From Flavobacterium sp. ACN6 (GTDB lineage: Bacteria; Bacteroidota; Bacteroidia; Flavobacteriales; Flavobacteriaceae): a DNA stretch of 64,000 nucleotides. The stretch is from positions 496,001 through 560,000 of the forward strand of contig NZ_MRCQ01000001.1 of the NCBI RefSeq assembly GCF_002304005.1. Reading direction: 5' to 3'. Every line of letters starts with the position of its first letter. The first letter of the stretch is position 1. This document shows, piece by piece, positions 53,300 to 61,099 of this stretch. The position numbers and the translations under genes are program-made. The notes beneath the pieces were generated by a model. That model saw nothing but the letters and a program-made list of their open reading frames with translations. It had not been told where the DNA came from and did not search any database.

Positions 53300-53800
53300 A
53301 TGGGCGATCATAAAGACCTTACAGATGAATTTGCAGTAGATAAAATAAAAGATCTTGCAGAGAATATTAAAACTTGCATGTTTTGTACGTACAATGAATA
53401 CAGACTGCAGTCACGACCAATGTCGGTTCAGAAAATTGATGATTTAGGACAGCTTTGGTTTTTATCAGACAGAAACAGCAGTCACAATGCTGAGATTTCT
53501 TTAAATCCGACAGTAGAATTATTTTTTGCTGAACCTCATGATAAGTTTTTAACGCTTCACGGAACAGCAACTATTGAGTATGATAGAGAAACGATTAAAG
53601 AATTATACGATCCTATTGTAAAAGTCTGGATGCCGGGTGGCGAAAATGATCCAAATTTAAGTGTCATTAAAGTAGTTCCGGAAGACGGATATTACTGGAA
53701 CAACAAAAACGGGAAAATGGTAGCAATTGCCAAAATGACGGCCGCATATGTTACTGGTAAAACAATGGATGATGGAATTGAAGGAACATTGAAATTGTAA
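53300..53800 (+). CDS. Pyridoxamine 5'-phosphate oxidase-like general stress protein
   Basis: 166 residues with the split-barrel flavin-binding fold of 'general stress protein 26' (PPOX class). Features are 'TCMFCTYNEYRLQSRPMSVQ' (about 31-50), 'LWFLSDRNSSHNAEI' (about 56-70) and 'VELFFAEPHDKFLTLHGTAT'. The short length and lack of PdxH substrate residues argue against real pyridoxamine oxidase activity; the usual inference is FMN binding in oxidative stress. Encoded alone, convergent with the DUF72 gene. Confidence 0.88.
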   Translation: MGDHKDLTDEFAVDKIKDLAENIKTCMFCTYNEYRLQSRPMSVQKIDDLGQLWFLSDRNSSHNAEISLNPTVELFFAEPHDKFLTLHGTATIEYDRETIKELYDPIVKVWMPGGENDPNLSVIKVVPEDGYYWNNKNGKMVAIAKMTAAYVTGKTMDDGIEGTLKL

Positions 53801-53824
53801 GCTTTAATTTAAGTATTTAACCTA

Positions 53825-53900
53825 AAAGTCCGCAAAGATTTAGAAAAGGCTCGCAAAGAAAATAATCTTAGCGAACTCTGCGTAAATCTTTGCGGACTTT
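53825..53900. terminator. Repeat-derived hairpin between convergent genes
   Basis: Perfect 18-nt inverted repeat (53825-53842 and 53883-53900; AAAGTCCGCAAAGATTTA / TAAATCTTTGCGGACTTT) with a 40-nt loop made of further CGCAAAG units. It belongs to the TTTGCG repeat family and lies between the PPOX and DUF72 stops. Confidence 0.7.
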
Positions 53901-53916
53901 GGGGTTAAAACAAAAT

Positions 53917-54630
53917 CTAAACATTCATTCTTTTTAATTCCAAGGCATTTAATATTCCAGCTTCACTGGCAGTATTATTAAAATAAGCAAATCCTTTTTT
54001 CGAATTAATTTTATGGTTCACATCCAATAATTCTTCTGTAGAATAACTAGAATGGAACATCTTGGGAATACCATGAAATCGAAGATAAAGCAATGGAAAA
54101 TCTTTGAAAATAGTTTGCGGTAAATCAGGATGGCTTACGCTGCAAAATGTAATATTATTTTCTTTGAAAGAATTCCAAACTTCCTCATTCCACCAGCTTT
54201 CATGCCGAAATTCGATTACATTTTGGAAATTGTAATCTAAGCTTGATATAATATCTCCTAATTTTTCTGTGCTAAAAACGTAGCTTGGAGGAAATTGGAA
54301 TAAAACCGCTGCCAATTTCTCTTTCATGCCGGCAGAACAGACATTATAAAAGTCGTTTAACAGACTTTCGCAATCCTTCAGTTTTTTTATATGGGTAATT
54401 TCTTTGGGCACTTTAATCGAAAACAAAAACGATTCGGGTGTTTTATTATACCAATTTTCAAAAATTTTTATCGTTGGAAACTTATAAAAACTGCCATTAA
54501 ACTCGTACGTGTTAAAATGCTGGCAGTAAAAGTCAAACCAATTCTTGGAAGGCAGATTTTGCGGATAAAAAATATTTTTCCAAAAACTATTATAAAAACT
54601 GGAGCACCCTATTAATACTTGATTTTTCAT
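53917..54630 (-). CDS. DUF72 (YecE-like) protein
   Basis: 237 residues with the TIM-barrel-like DUF72 fold. Visible blocks: 'GCSSFYNSFWKNIFYP' (about 8-23), 'FNTYEFNGSFYKFP' (about 39-52), 'FLFSIKVPKEITH' (about 69-81), 'AAVLFQFPPSY' and 'VIEFRHESWW' (about 138-147). These residues form the conserved acidic/aromatic pocket; a nuclease or metal-related role has been proposed for the family but is not established. It overlaps the glycosylase gene by 4 nt, so the pair is translationally coupled. Confidence 0.92.
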   Translation of the reverse strand: MKNQVLIGCSSFYNSFWKNIFYPQNLPSKNWFDFYCQHFNTYEFNGSFYKFPTIKIFENWYNKTPESFLFSIKVPKEITHIKKLKDCESLLNDFYNVCSAGMKEKLAAVLFQFPPSYVFSTEKLGDIISSLDYNFQNVIEFRHESWWNEEVWNSFKENNITFCSVSHPDLPQTIFKDFPLLYLRFHGIPKMFHSSYSTEELLDVNHKINSKKGFAYFNNTASEAGILNALELKRMNV

Positions 54631-55358
54631 TTATATAATTTTTGACAGTTAGTACAGAAAAAGCTTCTCCGTTTTCGTTCGCCGGTCTGCTTTTTCAAAA
54701 ACGGAAGATTGCATCGCAGACAAAGTGGTTTGGTATAAGCCTCCCAATGCTGTTTGAGTTCAAATTTCTTTTTCCAGTATAAAAATTCAAAACTGTAGGT
54801 AGAGCATTCTGCAATAATCTGGCTGAGATCATCTCGAGGAATTTCTCCCACAAGTGATTCTGGATGAATATAACAACGGTACAAAACTTCATTTTTAATG
54901 ATATTCCCTACTCCCGCAAAAACATTTTGATCCAGAATAACATCACAAATCATTTTATCTGACATTTCTTCTAAACTTATTTGCGCTTTTTTCGGATTCC
55001 AGTCGTCGTTCATCACATCAACACTCCAATCATAATGTGAATTGATGTCACCTTCTAATATTTTGACAGAACAGGTATAAAAATTTAATTCACCCGTTTC
55101 AAAAACTAAACTTAATCTCGGTTTGGTTTCCTTACGTTCATTAACTCTATACGTTCCAAACATTAGCAAATGAATTTTAACTGTGAAATCGTCAAAACAG
55201 ATTAGAAAATGCTTTCCCCAAGTTTTAAAGGCGATGATGGTTTTATCCTTTAGGCGAGAAATATCAATACTGGCAGTTCCAGAAACAGAAATCACTTTTT
55301 GTCCTGTAAATTGTTGTACTTCTTCTTTTAAGATTACTATGGATGGACCTTCGGGCAT
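54627..55358 (-). CDS. Fpg/Nei family DNA glycosylase
   Basis: 243 residues starting 'MPEGPS', giving the catalytic N-terminal proline and Glu3. Lys49 ('WGKHFL') is the family lysine. The helix-two-turn-helix is 'FAGVGNIIKNEVLYR' (about 155-169). The C-terminal zinc finger is 'CLRCN...CTNCQ' with the arginine-rich 'GERKRRSFFC' that inserts at the lesion. The opening 'MPEGPSIVI' suggests the Nei-like endonuclease VIII branch, cutting oxidised bases with AP-lyase activity. It is the upstream gene of a two-gene operon with DUF72. Confidence 0.93.
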   Translation of the reverse strand: MPEGPSIVILKEEVQQFTGQKVISVSGTASIDISRLKDKTIIAFKTWGKHFLICFDDFTVKIHLLMFGTYRVNERKETKPRLSLVFETGELNFYTCSVKILEGDINSHYDWSVDVMNDDWNPKKAQISLEEMSDKMICDVILDQNVFAGVGNIIKNEVLYRCYIHPESLVGEIPRDDLSQIIAECSTYSFEFLYWKKKFELKQHWEAYTKPLCLRCNLPFLKKQTGERKRRSFFCTNCQKLYK

Positions 55359-55377
55359 AAAATATATATTTAAATTA

Positions 55378-55405
55378 AAAAGTGCAGTCCGAAAACTGCA
55401 CTTTT
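55378..55405 (-). terminator. Terminator-like hairpin before the glycosylase gene
   Basis: Perfect 11-nt arms AAAAGTGCAGT / ACTGCACTTTT (55378-55388, 55395-55405) with a 6-nt loop, just downstream of the DUF892 gene on the minus strand. Confidence 0.8.
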
Positions 55406-55422
55406 AGTACATTCTAAATTCT

Positions 55423-55995
55423 TTATTCAATTTCTGCTGCTTCGAGATTTACAGCATTTACAGCAACTTCTGTCAGTACTTTATCTGCTCCCTTTTCTTC
55501 ATCAAGCGTTTGTTCCAGCAATGTAGCTGCTTCCGGTAGGCCAAGAGTTTCAGCAAACTGTCTTAAAGTACCATACGTTGCGATTTCGTAATGTTCAATT
55601 TTCTGACTTGCAGCAATAATTGCAGCATCTCTCACTACTCCAACTTCAGTTTCTTCCAGCATTCCCTTTGCTTCTTCGATTAAGCCTTCCATTGCATCGC
55701 ATTTTTTGGCTGTAGCTTTCTTTCCAATGATTTTAAAAACTTCCTCTAAACGTTTAATTTGTTCTTCTGTTTCGGTTAAATGATTGTCAATTGCATCTTT
55801 TAATTCTACGGAAGAAGCATTGTTTACCATTGTAGGAAGAGCTTTGGTTAATGCTTTCTCAGCCCAGTAAATATCTTTTAATCCGTCTTCGAACAATTCG
55901 GTTAATCCAGAAGCTGCATTTGATTTAGGCTTTGTAACCCCTTTTTTAATAGTCTCTTTTGAAGACGTGGTCTTTTTACTTTCTGTAGTTTTCAT
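55423..55995 (-). CDS. DUF892 (YciE/YciF) ferritin-like protein
   Basis: About 190 residues from the ATG giving 'MKTTESKKTTSSK'; a start nine codons upstream is possible. A lysine/serine-rich N-terminal tail (about 30 residues) precedes a four-helix ferritin-like domain: 'LTELFEDGLKDIYWAEKALT', 'AIDNHLTETEEQIKRLEEVF', 'AAIIAASQKIEHYEIATYGT' and 'LEQTLDEEKGADKVL'. The Glu and ExxH ligands for a di-iron site are present. Such proteins rise under osmotic and general stress. The basic tail could bind DNA (inference). Confidence 0.92.
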   Translation of the reverse strand: MKTTESKKTTSSKETIKKGVTKPKSNAASGLTELFEDGLKDIYWAEKALTKALPTMVNNASSVELKDAIDNHLTETEEQIKRLEEVFKIIGKKATAKKCDAMEGLIEEAKGMLEETEVGVVRDAAIIAASQKIEHYEIATYGTLRQFAETLGLPEAATLLEQTLDEEKGADKVLTEVAVNAVNLEAAEIE

Positions 55996-56147
55996 GGTGT
56001 GATTTTTTATAATTAATAACATGGTAAAAGTAGCACGTCCAAAATCAGACTGGTTATACTATTTTGCGTTTAAATTGCATTCTAAACATCTGTTAATTAT
56101 ACAATTACCTTAAAAAATCCTATAAGATATTCCACGCTGTTAGGAGT

Positions 56148-56155
56148 TAGTTTTG
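56148..56155 (+). promoter_or_regulatory. Candidate -7 box of the acidic-protein gene
   Basis: TAGTTTTG matches TAnnTTTG 30 nt before the ATG at 56185. No obvious -33 TTG. Motif match only. Confidence 0.45.
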
Positions 56156-56184
56156 TATATATAAATTACTAAAAATTCAATATC

Positions 56185-56715
56185 ATGAATACTACAGATA
56201 AAAGAAACGGAACTTTTCCTAGGGATCCTGGAAATCCGAATAAGTCAGACAGAAATAATGTGATGAATGAGGAACTTTACGATTTAAACACAAGTGAAAC
56301 TCAAAAAAGCAGAGCAGAAGACGCAGAACGCGGTTACACCGTTCGAGATAGTCATAATCCAGATCAAGGATATGACGATGATTTAGACGATCTAAACGAT
56401 GATTTTCATACCGACAGAGACCTTGAAGACAATGACGAAGATGTTATCTATGAGGTGGAATTGGAAGATGAAAATGATCTAGACGATGAAGACGAAGATG
56501 AATACATCGAAGAAGATCTTGATGAAGAAGTAGAAAATGACGAATTTGATAATCCTGCAGATACTTTTGAAAACGACTTCAATGAAACTGAAGATGTTTT
56601 GGAAGATATTGATGATGAGGAAGAAGATGAAATTGAAAATGATTATATCGAAGATGATGTTCAGGAAAATGATGATAAAGAAGATTATCCTGATACTGAC
56701 CCGCGTAGATTATAA
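56185..56715 (+). CDS. Highly acidic, probably disordered protein
   Basis: 176 residues; from about residue 55 onward Asp and Glu make up roughly half of all residues, in blocks such as 'DDDLDDLNDDFHTDRDLEDN'. There are no cysteines, signal peptide or hydrophobic core, so it is soluble and likely disordered. The N-terminal third is polar ('FPRDPGNPNKSDRNNVMNEE'). I do not recognise a family. Location next to DUF892 and other stress genes suggests a stress or DNA/ion-buffering role (inference). A candidate promoter and a good terminator frame it, which supports a real gene. Confidence 0.7.
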   Translation: MNTTDKRNGTFPRDPGNPNKSDRNNVMNEELYDLNTSETQKSRAEDAERGYTVRDSHNPDQGYDDDLDDLNDDFHTDRDLEDNDEDVIYEVELEDENDLDDEDEDEYIEEDLDEEVENDEFDNPADTFENDFNETEDVLEDIDDEEEDEIENDYIEDDVQENDDKEDYPDTDPRRL

Positions 56716-56737
56716 TTTTTTAAAAGCTTTAGAAAGC

Positions 56738-56775
56738 AAAAAAGAGACTGTTTATTTATAGACAGTCTCTTTTTT
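56738..56775 (+). terminator. Terminator of the acidic-protein gene
   Basis: 14-nt arms AAAAAAGAGACTGT / ACAGTCTCTTTTTT (56738-56751, 56762-56775) with a 10-nt loop and T-tract. Confidence 0.85.
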
Positions 56776-56861
56776 GTTGATTTTAATTCAAACAAGAATC
56801 TAATAAAAGCTGGAGATTAGGCAAAAGATTAGAAAAGAAAAGATCTATATTTTTTATTCAT

Positions 56862-57275
56862 AATATTATAAAACATAGCCCGTGGTTGAAACCACGGGCT
56901 ATGTTTTATAATATTAGTTCGCGTCGTTTCAACCACGGGAGATGTAGATAATCTATTTCTTTTGCATCGTTTTCAACCACGGGAGACGTAGTTAATATAT
57001 TCGTTCACGTCGTTTCAACCAAAGGGAGAATTATACATTGTTTCCCCGTGGTTGAAACCACGGGCTATGTTTTTATAATATTTAGGTCGCGTCGTTTTCT
57101 ACCATGTAAAATGTAGTAAATAATATTTCCTTCACGTGGTTTGAACTGATGCAGAATTTAGATATTGTGTACACGTCGTTTGAACCACAGTGAGAATTTA
57201 TATTGCGTTCGCATGAAAGGCAATTTATATATTGTGTCCCCGTGGTTGAAACCACGGGCTATGTTTGACCTGCGA
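56862..57275. repeat. Array of CCCGTGG...CCACGGG hairpins including a 54-bp perfect palindrome
   Basis: Cores CCCGTGGTTGAAACCACGGG lie at 56879-56898, 57046-57065 and 57239-57258, each followed by GCTATGTTT. The first is extended to 26-nt perfect arms (56862-56887 and 56890-56915). Decayed half copies, 'GTCGTTTCAACCA-GGGAGA', fill the gaps about every 50-60 nt. Loop and tail are the same as in the 14-16 kb family but the stem differs. There is no gene between 56716 and 57496. Confidence 0.85.
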
Positions 57276-57296
57276 AATGAATATTTTAAATAAAAA

Positions 57297-57331
57297 AACC
57301 TTTGTCAGAGTTTGAAATTTTGACAAAGGTT
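57297..57331. repeat. AACCTTTGTCA inverted repeat
   Basis: 11-nt perfect arms AACCTTTGTCA / TGACAAAGGTT (57297-57307, 57321-57331); internal sequence AGAGTTTGAAATTT. Related to the hairpin at 24471-24501. Confidence 0.6.
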
Positions 57332-57441
57332 ATAATAGATGAATTATTCATAGTTAAAATACGATAATGCGAGTTAATGCTAAAGTTTTAAGATATCTTT
57401 CCGCTGGGAAACCCAGTCTTTATAGTAATAGCCTAAAATCA

Positions 57442-57477
57442 AAAAAGAGCCTGTCTACTATGTAGACAGCCTCTTTT
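57442..57477 (-). terminator. Terminator of the 57.5-58.1 kb gene
   Basis: 17-nt arms (57442-57458 and 57461-57477) with one mismatch, AAAAAGAGCCTGTCTAC / GTAGACAGCCTCTTTTT, located 20 nt past the stop codon at 57497. Confidence 0.85.
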
Positions 57478-57496
57478 TCTCGAGTTTAAAATTCAA

Positions 57497-58141
57497 CTAA
57501 TCTCCAATAATTTCCAATACTGGAATATCGTCCATTTTAGCCAGACGTTCTGCAAGTCCGGCCTTCGCTTCACTAAGTTCTTGTTCTGCTTTACTCAATT
57601 CTTTATGCCATTTCTCTTTATCTGATGAACTTTCCAGTTTTCGGAGAATTTCATAGATTTCTCCCTCTGCTTCCATCACTTTTAATCTTTTGTAATACGT
57701 TAAACTTTCGGTCATGTGTGCCAGTGCAATCATAGCCGTCAAAAATGGATGGTTATTGGTAACATTTACATCTTTTATTTTTCCATGTTCCAATTCTACT
57801 TTTAATGCAAAAGCAAATTCTTCCATATTAAAAGCTTCGTGTTTACTATTTGGATCCAAATAAGCTTTTATCGCATGAACATTATTCATTGTCGAAAGAT
57901 CAACATCTGTTTCTTTTTTGTCATTTAAATCTTTAAAAACAACATTTCCTATAGCTCTTGCCTCAGCAACTGTTGGATCGTTTGCCGGATTATCAAAATC
58001 TCGAACCGACCAATCCCAGTTTTCTGGGTGAACTGGTTTTATATATTTTTCACAAAAATCTGTAACATCATTTTTCAAACTTACCATCGTGTCTTCTCTT
58101 TTAATATAGACATCCTGATAAGCGCCGCTCTTTGTTCCCAT
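57497..58141 (-). CDS. Conserved hypothetical protein (possibly DUF5661-like)
   Basis: 214 residues, soluble, no signal peptide. The segment 'AFNMEEFAFALKVELEHGKI' (about 104-123) followed by 'FLTAMIALAHMTESLTYYKRL' (about 135-155) resembles DUF5661-type proteins, which carry a 'VELEHG' motif. The C-terminal 50 residues are a charged coiled coil ('HKELSKAEQELSEAKAGLAE'). An early Trp-rich stretch ('HPENWDWSVRDFDNP') is notable. Function unknown. Encoded downstream of a DUF1328 gene, from which a terminator separates it. Confidence 0.5.
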   Translation of the reverse strand: MGTKSGAYQDVYIKREDTMVSLKNDVTDFCEKYIKPVHPENWDWSVRDFDNPANDPTVAEARAIGNVVFKDLNDKKETDVDLSTMNNVHAIKAYLDPNSKHEAFNMEEFAFALKVELEHGKIKDVNVTNNHPFLTAMIALAHMTESLTYYKRLKVMEAEGEIYEILRKLESSSDKEKWHKELSKAEQELSEAKAGLAERLAKMDDIPVLEIIGD

Positions 58142-58167
58142 GACTGTTTTTTTATTATTGAAACTGC

Positions 58168-58206
58168 AAAAAACGACACATTATCAAAATAAATGTGTCG
58201 TTTTTT
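58168..58206 (-). terminator. Terminator after the DUF1328 gene
   Basis: Perfect 15-nt arms (58168-58182 and 58192-58206; AAAAAACGACACATT / AATGTGTCGTTTTTT) with a 9-nt loop. It lies between the stop at 58233 and the next gene start at 58141 on the same strand, so the two genes are separate units. Confidence 0.88.
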
Positions 58207-58232
58207 TGTTCTTTTATTTATTGCTATTTTTA

Positions 58233-58394
58233 TTAAACTCTCGTTCTTCCGCTGATTAATGAAATAACGAATAAGACTAAAAATATAAAGAATAAAATTT
58301 TAGCTATACCTGCGGCTCCAGCGGCGATTCCACCAAAACCAAATATTCCCGCCACTATGGCTAGAATAATGAATGTGACTGTCCAACGTAACAT
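58233..58394 (-). CDS. DUF1328 small membrane protein
   Basis: A 53-residue gene on the minus strand, reading '[20 protein letters not shown]' at its start and ending '[11 protein letters not shown]'. It has two hydrophobic segments joined by the '[12 protein letters not shown]' stretch. This is the textbook DUF1328 (YtjA-like) micro-protein pattern, commonly induced by stress. It is framed by its own terminator. It is shorter than 60 codons, so length-based gene calling easily misses it. Confidence 0.9.
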   Translation of the reverse strand: MLRWTVTFIILAIVAGIFGFGGIAAGAAGIAKILFFIFLVLFVISLISGRTRV

Positions 58395-58480
58395 AATAAT
58401 AGTTTTTTAGTTAATAATGATTTTGTTTGTTTTTCAAACTTTTCAGTTTTTTAAAAGATACTGTAACTCTATTTTTTATT

Positions 58481-59575
58481 TTAACACGAAGATTCTAAAT
58501 TGATCTCATAATTTTGGATCAGTTCAGAAAACGCGATTTCTGATTTTGTAAAATACTTTTTGGTACTTCGGCTTTTTTTAACTTTATCAAAATATTTTTG
58601 AATAGAGCCATCTTCATAAGTCGAAATCAAAAGTGGATGAACGTAATAATCTTTACAGACTTTTCTGGTATTTCCTAATGCTTCTGCCGTTAAATCAAAT
58701 GCTGCTACGACATTTTTTTTAGCTTCTTTTTCATCATCAGTCACTCCCATTTCCATTAAACTTTCAAAGAAAATAATGGATGCAGCCCAAGTTCTAAAAT
58801 CCTTTGCACTAAAATATTCTCCCGAAATATTGTGAAGATATTCATTTACCATATGACTGTCGAGCACTTTTCTTTCACCATTTTTATCGTAATATTTAAA
58901 AACTTCCCAGCCTGGAATTTCTTCACAGCGGCTTACCAGTTTTACCAATTGCTTATTTCGGGTTGTAATGGTGTGCTGTTTTCCTTTTTTACCAATAAAT
59001 TCAAATCGAAGTGAATTTCTATTGATGTTTATGTGGCGTTTTCTTAAAGTCGAAAGTCCGTACGATTTATTGTCTTTGGCATATTTTTCGTTTCCAATTC
59101 TAATATGTGTCTCTTCCATTAATCGAATTACCAAAGCCGTAACTTTGTCCTTAGACCATTCTTTTTGTTCCAAATCGCTGTCAACTTGTTTTCTAATCGC
59201 AGGAAGCTTAGCTCCAAACTCTGCAATTTTGTAAAATTTAGTTTGGTTTCGAAGCAGATTCCATTTTGGATGATAACGATATTGCTTTCTATTTTTAAGA
59301 TCTGTTCCAACTGCCTGTAAGTGTCCGTTTGTAATATCGGTAATTCGGACATTTTCCCATGCGGGCGGTAGTACCAGACTATTTATGCGTTTAATTTCAT
59401 TTTTGCTTTTTACACTTCGTCCATTTTTTTTATAGACGAAATTTTCTCCTTCACGACAACGAACAATTGTGAGCTGATTATCATTGATGTATTCCAAGTC
59501 TAGTTTTTCGATTACTAAATGTGGTGCCTTAATCAGCTGATTCATTAATACTTCTTTTCTGTTCGCTGCATTCAT
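58481..59575 (-). CDS. DNA topoisomerase IB (eukaryotic/poxvirus type)
   Basis: 364 residues. An N-terminal beta-rich DNA-clamp domain ends about residue 105 ('AVGTDLKNRKQYRYHPKW', about 88-105). The catalytic domain has 'STLRKRHI' (175-182), 'FIGKKGK' (about 193-199), 'SAKDFRTW' (256-263) and the tyrosine region 'CKDYYVHP' (nucleophile Tyr310 or 311). It relaxes supercoils by single-strand nicking and rejoining. The length is standard for bacterial type IB enzymes. It is the only topoisomerase in the window; neighbours are stress genes. Confidence 0.94.
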   Translation of the reverse strand: MNAANRKEVLMNQLIKAPHLVIEKLDLEYINDNQLTIVRCREGENFVYKKNGRSVKSKNEIKRINSLVLPPAWENVRITDITNGHLQAVGTDLKNRKQYRYHPKWNLLRNQTKFYKIAEFGAKLPAIRKQVDSDLEQKEWSKDKVTALVIRLMEETHIRIGNEKYAKDNKSYGLSTLRKRHININRNSLRFEFIGKKGKQHTITTRNKQLVKLVSRCEEIPGWEVFKYYDKNGERKVLDSHMVNEYLHNISGEYFSAKDFRTWAASIIFFESLMEMGVTDDEKEAKKNVVAAFDLTAEALGNTRKVCKDYYVHPLLISTYEDGSIQKYFDKVKKSRSTKKYFTKSEIAFSELIQNYEINLESSC

Positions 59576-59616
59576 GGTATTTAATTATTTATCACTGAGA
59601 TCGTTTTGTTCAATTT

Positions 59617-59856
59617 CTAGTTATTTCTTAATGAGTCAATCAGACTTTTTTTGTTCATATAAGATCTTCCTTTTATGCCTACTATAGCGGCTTGTTTTTG
59701 AAGTTCTTCTTTTGTCCATTCTTCATAAGGTTTTGCATTTCCACCTTTTTTTCCTGAATCAGGCGTGTTTGCAATTCGTGCCGATTTTTCTTTACTGTAA
59801 CCTTTTTTTATAAGCGCCTCATATTGTTCTTCATTCTTAATTTTTGGATCTGGCAT
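59617..59856 (-). CDS. Small Rho-N/SAP-like protein
   Basis: 79 residues from the ATG giving 'MPDPKIKNEEQYEALIKKGY'; the extended upstream frame is not conserved-looking. Two short modules follow: 'YSKEKSARIANTPDSGKKGG' (about 20-39), as in small DUF7218/KGG-like stress peptides, and 'WTKEELQKQAAIVGIKGRSY' (about 46-65), which resembles the Rho termination factor N-terminal / SAP helix-loop-helix that binds nucleic acid. Likely a small nucleic-acid-binding stress protein (inference). It is 41 nt upstream of topoisomerase IB on the same strand and may be co-transcribed. Confidence 0.75.
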   Translation of the reverse strand: MPDPKIKNEEQYEALIKKGYSKEKSARIANTPDSGKKGGNAKPYEEWTKEELQKQAAIVGIKGRSYMNKKSLIDSLRNN

Positions 59857-60032
59857 GGCTCTAATTTTTAAGGTTAGACATTTCTTAAAATCTGATATGT
59901 CAAAGTTCTTCAAAAAGCAAGACGATTCTGTTATAGAATTATGGTTTGAAATTTCATATTTGTGGGATGTGAATTGTGAAAGTGGAAATATAAAATCTGT
60001 TTTACTGAAATATTAGAATATTAGATGCAAAA

Positions 60033-60063
60033 AAAATCCCAATTCTTGTGAAATTGGGATTTT
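60033..60063 (-). terminator. Terminator of the 60.1-60.9 kb gene
   Basis: 12-nt perfect arms AAAATCCCAATT / AATTGGGATTTT (60033-60044, 60052-60063), loop of 7, T/A-rich flanks. Confidence 0.85.
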
Positions 60064-60082
60064 AAAAATTTTTACATTTATG

Positions 60083-60895
60083 TTAGTTCAATAAACTATA
60101 GAAATATTCTTCTTTACTTACTACTCGAATTTTCATCAATTCAAATAAATTAAAATATAAGCTGATTATACTTGGACTAATAGCAAATTTACCTTTTAAA
60201 ATATTCACACTGTTTTTAAGTAATGAATTCACTTCAACGTCATTAAATTGTATTCTACACTTTTGCACATTCTCAAGAATCTTTTTTTCCAATTCTATTA
60301 TATCTAAAGTTTCGATTTCATCTACATTTTCTAGTGCCAGCCTATAAAATTTATTGGCCTCAATATCCACACTTTTATCTTTCTCTTTTATGAATATCAT
60401 GAGATAGATTATAGTTTCGAAATACAATTGTTTGTTTTTTACATCAGAAACATAATTCGTATAATCAATATGAGTGTTGATTTCCGTTCTAATTTTGTTA
60501 CCTATAATATCTGTCTTATAGTTAACCGTCTTAATTACGCCAAATTCTTCGTTTTTAAGATCTACAGTAATGTTTTGAGGCTCATTATTAATTTGCTGTT
60601 CAGAATTTGATATTTCTTCATCTGCAGTATCATCATCATCATCTACTTCTAATTCAATTTCCTCATCATCTTCTTTATTTATAGTACTTTTTATACCCGC
60701 AAAAACCGTCTTAATTCCGATTATAAACAAATAAGCAGACACCAGATATTTACCAAATAATTCGCAGGCTACAGACATGGCACTATTATCACCGGTAGCT
60801 AATCTGCCAAATAATCTATACGAAAACACTGCTAACCCAATGATAAAAAATCCCAATAAAAGCTGTGTAATCGGATTGTCCTTTTTATTTCCCAT
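60083..60895 (-). CDS. Unrecognised membrane protein with acidic linker
   Basis: 270 residues I do not recognise. Two N-terminal transmembrane helices (about 8-25 and 46-66) are followed by an acidic linker ('NKEDDEEIELEVDDDDDTAD', about 74-93). A cytoplasmic or periplasmic helical domain of about 150 residues ('LYFETIIYLMIFIKEKDKSV', 'LYFNLFELMKIRVVSKEEY') completes it. No catalytic motifs. A promoter region without clear motifs precedes it; a terminator follows. Confidence 0.65.
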   Translation of the reverse strand: MGNKKDNPITQLLLGFFIIGLAVFSYRLFGRLATGDNSAMSVACELFGKYLVSAYLFIIGIKTVFAGIKSTINKEDDEEIELEVDDDDDTADEEISNSEQQINNEPQNITVDLKNEEFGVIKTVNYKTDIIGNKIRTEINTHIDYTNYVSDVKNKQLYFETIIYLMIFIKEKDKSVDIEANKFYRLALENVDEIETLDIIELEKKILENVQKCRIQFNDVEVNSLLKNSVNILKGKFAISPSIISLYFNLFELMKIRVVSKEEYFYSLLN

Positions 60896-61099
60896 ATATG
60901 ATTTGGATTATTTAAGCTTGTTTTTAATTTGTTCAACCTTTTTACAAAACAAATATTAACATTTATTATGATTTTTCTTTACGGGAAACCGTATACGCTA
61001 CACTTTAATTTAAATCATATAACAATCCTTAAAAATTCTGTAAAATTTTCTTACATGTTCTGAATAATTTTACATTATAACATTTAAACTATTAAAATC

